Source: CAZMNY01 sp964567745 | GTDB lineage: Bacteria; Planctomycetota; Planctomycetia; Pirellulales; Pirellulaceae | Direction: 5' to 3' | Assembly (NCBI GenBank): GCA_964567745.1 | Contig: CAZMNY010000011.1 | Span: 1 to 64,000, forward strand | Length of the DNA: 64,000 nt | Shown: one piece after another, positions 60,351 to 64,000 of the stretch | Position numbering within the stretch: the stretch's first letter is position 1 | Layout: every line of letters starts with the position of its first letter | Translations under genes and position numbers: made by a program | Notes under the pieces: model-generated | Seen by the model: the letters and a program-made list of their open reading frames with translations, nothing else | What the model was told of the DNA's origin: nothing | The model's database searches: none

Positions 60351-61817
60351 ATGGACCCTCGCACTGAGACGTTATTGCAGATGACGCGGCGCCAGTTGCT
60401 TAACCGCGGCTTGAACGCCGGCGGCGCGGCGGCGTTGGCGGGACTGCTTGGCAAAGATGCGTTGGCGGCCGGGCCGGATCAACCGAAGCGATCGGGCGGC
60501 CTACCCGACTTGCCTCACCACGCCCCAACGGCTAAACGCTTCATTTATCTGTTCATGAGCGGCGGCCCGGCGCAGATGGACTTGTACGATTACAAGCCGG
60601 AAGTCGACAAGCTATTTAACAAGGACTTGCCTGACTCCGTTCGCCAGGGCCAGCGTTTTACGACGATGACGTCGGGCCAAAAGCGATTCCCCTTGGCGCC
60701 GTCGATGTTCAAATTCGCCCAGCATGGGAAGTGCGGGCGCTGGGTTTCGGAGTTACTGCCCGAAACAGCCAAGATCGTCGACGAGTTGGCCTTCATGTAC
60801 AGCGTGAACACCAACGCCATCAACCACGATCCGGCGATCACATTCATCCAGACCGGTCGCGAATTGCCCGGTTGGCCGAGCCTCGGTTCGTGGCTGGCCT
60901 ACGGTCTGGGATCGGAAACGGAAAACCTGCCAAACTATGTTGTCATGACGCCGACATGGTCGGGCCGCCAATCGGCCCAGGCTCTCTACAACCGTCTTTG
61001 GGGCACCGGATTTCTCCCCTCTCGACTACAGGGCGTCGCATTGAGAGCCCAGGGCGATCCCGTCTTGTTCCTCTCGAACCCATCCGGCGTCGACAGCAAG
61101 ACTCGCAGCAAGATGCTCGATGGCTTAGCCAAGCTCAACGCGATTCAATTCGAGCGAGCGGGTGATCCGGAGATTCAATCGAGAACGTCACAATATGAAA
61201 TGGCGTTCCGAATGCAAACTTCCGTTCCCGAGTTGACTGACTTCTCGGATGAGCCGCAGTATGTGCTCGACGCCTACGGGCCCGACGTCACCAAGCCGGG
61301 CACGTTTGCCGCAAGTTGCTTGCTTGCTCGGCGGATGGCGGAGCGAGGCGTGCAGTGCATTCAGCTTTTTCATCGCGGTTGGGATCAGCACGGCAGTTTG
61401 CCTCGCGACATCCGCAACCAGTGCCGCGACATTGATCAACCGTCCCGAGCTTTGGTCGAGGACTTAAAGAAGCGAGGCATGTTGGACGAGACGTTGCTCG
61501 CATGGGGCGGCGAATTCGGCCGGACCGTGTATTGCCAAGGCAAGCTGACTCGTGACAACTACGGTCGCGACCACCATCCGCGTTGCTTCACGATGTGGAT
61601 GGCGGGTGGAGGCATTCAAGGCGGTCGATCGATGGGAGTCACCGACGATTTCAGTTACAACATCGTCGAAGATCCGGTCAAGATTTCCGATATCAACAAC
61701 ACGATTTTGCATTGTCTGGGAATCGACAATCAACGGCTCTCCGTCAAGTTTCAAGGACTCGACGCGAGGGTGACCGGCATCGAGGATTGCCGAGTCCTCA
61801 ATGAATTCCTCGCTTGA
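60351..61817 (+). CDS. DUF1501 Tat-exported protein
   Basis: 488 residues, GAAGGAAG upstream of ATG 60351. The N-terminus is MTRRQLLNRGLNAGGAAALA-like, a Tat signal starting at residue 12. DUF1501 motifs: FIYLFMSGGPAQMDLYDYKP, MYSVNTNAINHDPAITFIQT, TFAASCLLARRMAERGVQCI, LFHRGWDQHGSLPRDI, LLAWGGEFGRTVYCQG, GRDHHPRCFTMWMAGGGIQG. Second gene of the 57-62.5 kb operon, followed by the DUF3365 gene after 35 bp. Confidence 0.93.
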   Translation: MDPRTETLLQMTRRQLLNRGLNAGGAAALAGLLGKDALAAGPDQPKRSGGLPDLPHHAPTAKRFIYLFMSGGPAQMDLYDYKPEVDKLFNKDLPDSVRQGQRFTTMTSGQKRFPLAPSMFKFAQHGKCGRWVSELLPETAKIVDELAFMYSVNTNAINHDPAITFIQTGRELPGWPSLGSWLAYGLGSETENLPNYVVMTPTWSGRQSAQALYNRLWGTGFLPSRLQGVALRAQGDPVLFLSNPSGVDSKTRSKMLDGLAKLNAIQFERAGDPEIQSRTSQYEMAFRMQTSVPELTDFSDEPQYVLDAYGPDVTKPGTFAASCLLARRMAERGVQCIQLFHRGWDQHGSLPRDIRNQCRDIDQPSRALVEDLKKRGMLDETLLAWGGEFGRTVYCQGKLTRDNYGRDHHPRCFTMWMAGGGIQGGRSMGVTDDFSYNIVEDPVKISDINNTILHCLGIDNQRLSVKFQGLDARVTGIEDCRVLNEFLA

Positions 61818-61852
61818 TCGACGGCGAGGGGCCTACTCAAAGGATACGAACG

Positions 61853-62455
61853 ATGTCGCGAATTCGAATGTCCCTTTGCCTCGCGGCTTTGGCGACGTTT
61901 TGCCTGACCGCTACCAGTCTCTTAGGCGAGCCGAACGACGAGCCGGCGACAAATCCGGCGGCGAAAGCGAACGGCGATTCGCCTGAGAAGCCGAAGCCGC
62001 TGACCGTCGTGGCGGCGCGAGAGCGGGCGAAGCTGTTGCACACCACGTACGAAGCGACCTTGATTGCCGTTCATCGAGCCTATTTCGAAGGGAGGCGAGA
62101 CGCGGTGCCGGCGGTGGTGCTCGAGGATGTCTTCAAGTGGGTCGACAAAGAGACGCAGGGCAAGACTCGCTGGATCGCCGTCAACACCGAGGCGATGAAT
62201 GTCGACCACGAACCAAAGTCGGAGATCGAGAAGTTGGCGGCCAAGTCGCTCGCTGAAGGCAACGAATCCTTCGAGCGTGTTGAAGATGGCGTCTACCATC
62301 GAGCCGGCTCGGTCGCGTTGGTGGCTGGCTGCTTGCGATGCCATGAGTCGGGGCTTATCCAACGTCGCCAACGGAAACGCGTGGCGGGGCTGGTCATCAG
62401 CATTCCCGTCAAGCCATCTGTTCCCGTCAAGGCAGCGACCACGCCAAAAGGCTGA
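61853..62455 (+). CDS. Secreted DUF3365 (Tll0287-like) heme protein
   Basis: ATG 61853 with AAAGGA about 9 nt upstream, followed by a signal peptide (MSRIRMSLCLAALATFCLTA). 200 residues. Residues about 50-185 resemble the DUF3365/Tll0287-like PAS-type sensor fold, with a C-terminal c-type heme motif CLRCHESG (about 162-169) before LVISIPV. Such domains occur as sensors or electron carriers. Position as third gene after the cytochrome/DUF1501 pair suggests that it serves the same redox module. Confidence 0.75.
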   Translation: MSRIRMSLCLAALATFCLTATSLLGEPNDEPATNPAAKANGDSPEKPKPLTVVAARERAKLLHTTYEATLIAVHRAYFEGRRDAVPAVVLEDVFKWVDKETQGKTRWIAVNTEAMNVDHEPKSEIEKLAAKSLAEGNESFERVEDGVYHRAGSVALVAGCLRCHESGLIQRRQRKRVAGLVISIPVKPSVPVKAATTPKG

Positions 62456-62636
62456 CCGAGATCTGACCGATCGCATAGGCTGGGCGCAAACCTCCTCGCA
62501 TGCGACGATTCAAGTCGTGTTCTATTCTTGGTTTTTGGCCCTTCGTATCGACGGAGTGCCGCTCGTTTCTTCGAAGCGGCTCTGCCGTTTCTGCAAGGTC
62601 TGTTTTTCGCAAGGTCTGATTTCGCAAGGATAAGGT

Positions 62637-64000
62637 ATGTCCAGCCCGCAGACTGAGCCCGCCATTCGAGTGGCCGTTATCGGCGGAGGTATCACCGGGC
62701 TCGCCGCCGCCCACCGAGTCGTCGAGCTCATTCCTCAAGCCCAGTTGTCGTTGTTTGAGTCGAGTTCGCGATTGGGCGGAGTGCTGGAGACCATCCATCG
62801 CGACGGTTTCTTGGTCGAATGCGGCGCGGACAATTTTATCACGAACGTGCCGTGGGCCCTCGATCTGTGCAAGCGCATCGGATTCGATGATCAACTGATT
62901 CAGACCAACTCTGGCTTTCGCCACGCCTTTGTCGTTAGCAAAGGCAAATTGGCGCCGATTCCCGACGGCTTTGTCGTCATGGCGCCCTCGAAAGCGTGGC
63001 CCATGCTGACGACTCCGATTCTCAGCCCCATGGGAAAACTGAGGCTCATCTGGGAGTACTTTGTGCCCCAACGGAAGTCGACAGAGGAAGAGAGTCTGGC
63101 CGGGTTCGTCCGTCGACGCTTTGGCCGCGAGACGTATGAGCGACTGGTGCAGCCGCTCGTTGGCGGAATCTATACGGGCGATCCAGACAAGCTGAGTCTA
63201 CGGTCGACGATGCCTCGATTTGCCGAGATGGAGGCCAAGAAGGGAAGCCTCATTCGCGCGATGCGGAGCCAGCCGAAACGGAAAGAAAAAGGAAGCGGCG
63301 CGCGCTACAGCATGTTTGTCGCACCTCGAGATGGGATGTCGAGTCTTGTCGATGCGATTGCCGCAAAGCTTCCGCCAGGAGCTGTTCGCTTGAATTGCCC
63401 GGTCAAGAGCATTGAGCAGTTGCAGAATGGCTGGCGGGTTGAATCTGGCGACGCGGAGGCTCCGAGCGAGTTTGACGCGGTCATCGTTGCCTCGCCAATT
63501 TCCGCTGCGGCGAAGATCGTCGAATCGGTCGACCAACAAATGGCTAACGAACTCGACTCGATTCACCACGCCAGTTGCTCGATCGTCTCCTTGGGATTCA
63601 AACGCAGCCAAATCGCCCATCCGCTCAACGGGTTCGGCGCGATAGTGCCCAGGATTGAAAATCGCAAGATTCTTTCGGCCAGTTTTTCGAGCATCAAATA
63701 TGCGGGCCGAGCGGCCGAGGACGATGTGTTGATTCGTGTGTTCGTCGGAGGCGATTTCCAGGCCGAGCTGGCTCGATTGCCGGACGACGAATTAGTCCGT
63801 ACGGCCGTCGGGGACTTGCGCGGACTGCTCGACATCACGGGAGAACCGGTGCTCACTCAAATCAGCCGCCGACTCAACGCCATGCCGCAATACTTCATCG
63901 GCCACATCGACCGCGTTGCGGGAATCCGCGAGCGACTCGCCGGCCACGCCGGACTTCATCTCGCCGGAAACGCCCTTGAAGGCGTCGGCATTCCACACTG
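62637..64000 (+). CDS. hemY: Protoporphyrinogen oxidase (HemY/PPOX type), truncated by window end
   Basis: ATG 62637 (AAGGAT upstream); open to the window edge, so 3' incomplete (about 454 of ~460-480 residues). An FAD-binding Rossmann motif is present at the N-terminus (RVAVIGGGITGLAAAHRVVE), followed by LGGVLETIHRDGFLVECGAD, the family signature SLAGFVRRRFGRETYERLVQ-like PLVGGIYTGDPDKLSLRST, and the C-terminal LHLAGNALEGVGIPH. It oxidises protoporphyrinogen IX to protoporphyrin IX with O2, the penultimate step of heme synthesis. This fits a region rich in c-type cytochromes. It is 181 bp after the DUF3365 gene; the gap contains CGCAAGGTCTG-type direct repeats but no other gene. Confidence 0.92.
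   Translation, partial: MSSPQTEPAIRVAVIGGGITGLAAAHRVVELIPQAQLSLFESSSRLGGVLETIHRDGFLVECGADNFITNVPWALDLCKRIGFDDQLIQTNSGFRHAFVVSKGKLAPIPDGFVVMAPSKAWPMLTTPILSPMGKLRLIWEYFVPQRKSTEEESLAGFVRRRFGRETYERLVQPLVGGIYTGDPDKLSLRSTMPRFAEMEAKKGSLIRAMRSQPKRKEKGSGARYSMFVAPRDGMSSLVDAIAAKLPPGAVRLNCPVKSIEQLQNGWRVESGDAEAPSEFDAVIVASPISAAAKIVESVDQQMANELDSIHHASCSIVSLGFKRSQIAHPLNGFGAIVPRIENRKILSASFSSIKYAGRAAEDDVLIRVFVGGDFQAELARLPDDELVRTAVGDLRGLLDITGEPVLTQISRRLNAMPQYFIGHIDRVAGIRERLAGHAGLHLAGNALEGVGIPH

Overview
The window looks like a chromosomal piece of a planctomycete, probably Pirellulales-like. The main evidence is the density of families that are largely planctomycetal. There are five DUF1501 (Tat-signal) proteins, one DUF1552 protein, four large DUF1549/DUF1553 or DUF1587-1595 'planctomycete cytochrome C' proteins, a TIGR02603-type heme-binding protein, DUF1080, ThuA and FGE-sulfatase (SUMF1) proteins, and a planctomycete-style ECF sigma factor. 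No rRNA, CRISPR array, complete prophage or insertion sequence was seen.

Layout. 0-6.6 kb: ECF sigma factor, an HtrA-like protease with TPRs and a probable frameshift, a secreted LolA-like protein and a membrane-anchored SUMF1 protein; by eye this block is lower in GC than the rest. 6.9-13.3 kb: a minus-strand operon of a metalloprotease/ThuA fusion, a six-CxxCH cytochrome and a secreted beta-propeller protein. 13.3-16.1 kb: a decayed RNA-related island with a tRNA-Gly, degenerate tRNA-like elements, a circularly permuted tRNA-like RNA joined directly to the C-terminal vWA domain of a Ro60 homologue, a tRNA-synthetase-type B3/B4 protein and a chemoreceptor remnant. 16.1-33.3 kb: a DUF1501 gene, DUF1080, a 2002-residue membrane protein, DUF1569, two SPFH/band-7 proteins, a Nif11-like peptide, stress proteins (UspA, Hsp20), a YbaK-type deacylase, an Rrf2 regulator divergent from a small cytochrome, and an outer-membrane-type protein. 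33.5-51.4 kb: minus-strand pairs of cytochrome-domain proteins and Tat-exported DUF1501/DUF1552 partners, with a fatty acid desaturase and a 62-bp repeat array between them. 51.7-64 kb: an RIC-like helical protein lacking its metal ligands, a selenocysteine-containing SelD, a radical SAM/SPASM enzyme, a second Rrf2 regulator, a VOC protein, a cytochrome c, another cytochrome/DUF1501 pair, a DUF3365 heme protein and the start of protoporphyrinogen oxidase.

Two observations stand out. First, a 14-bp near-palindrome (consensus GGACCTTGACATCC) lies in six promoter regions. In five of them it begins 0-2 bp after a recognisable -10 box. The sites include the promoters of both Rrf2 genes and those of the cytochrome/DUF1501/DUF1592 operons and the RIC-like gene, so this may be an Rrf2 redox or NO regulon controlling the planctomycete cytochrome modules. 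Second, the Ro60 / permuted-tRNA (Y-RNA-like) / B3-B4 island looks like the relic of an RNA quality-control or repair locus. The selD gene also begins 66 bp upstream of its apparent open frame, because its active-site codon is an in-frame TGA read as selenocysteine.
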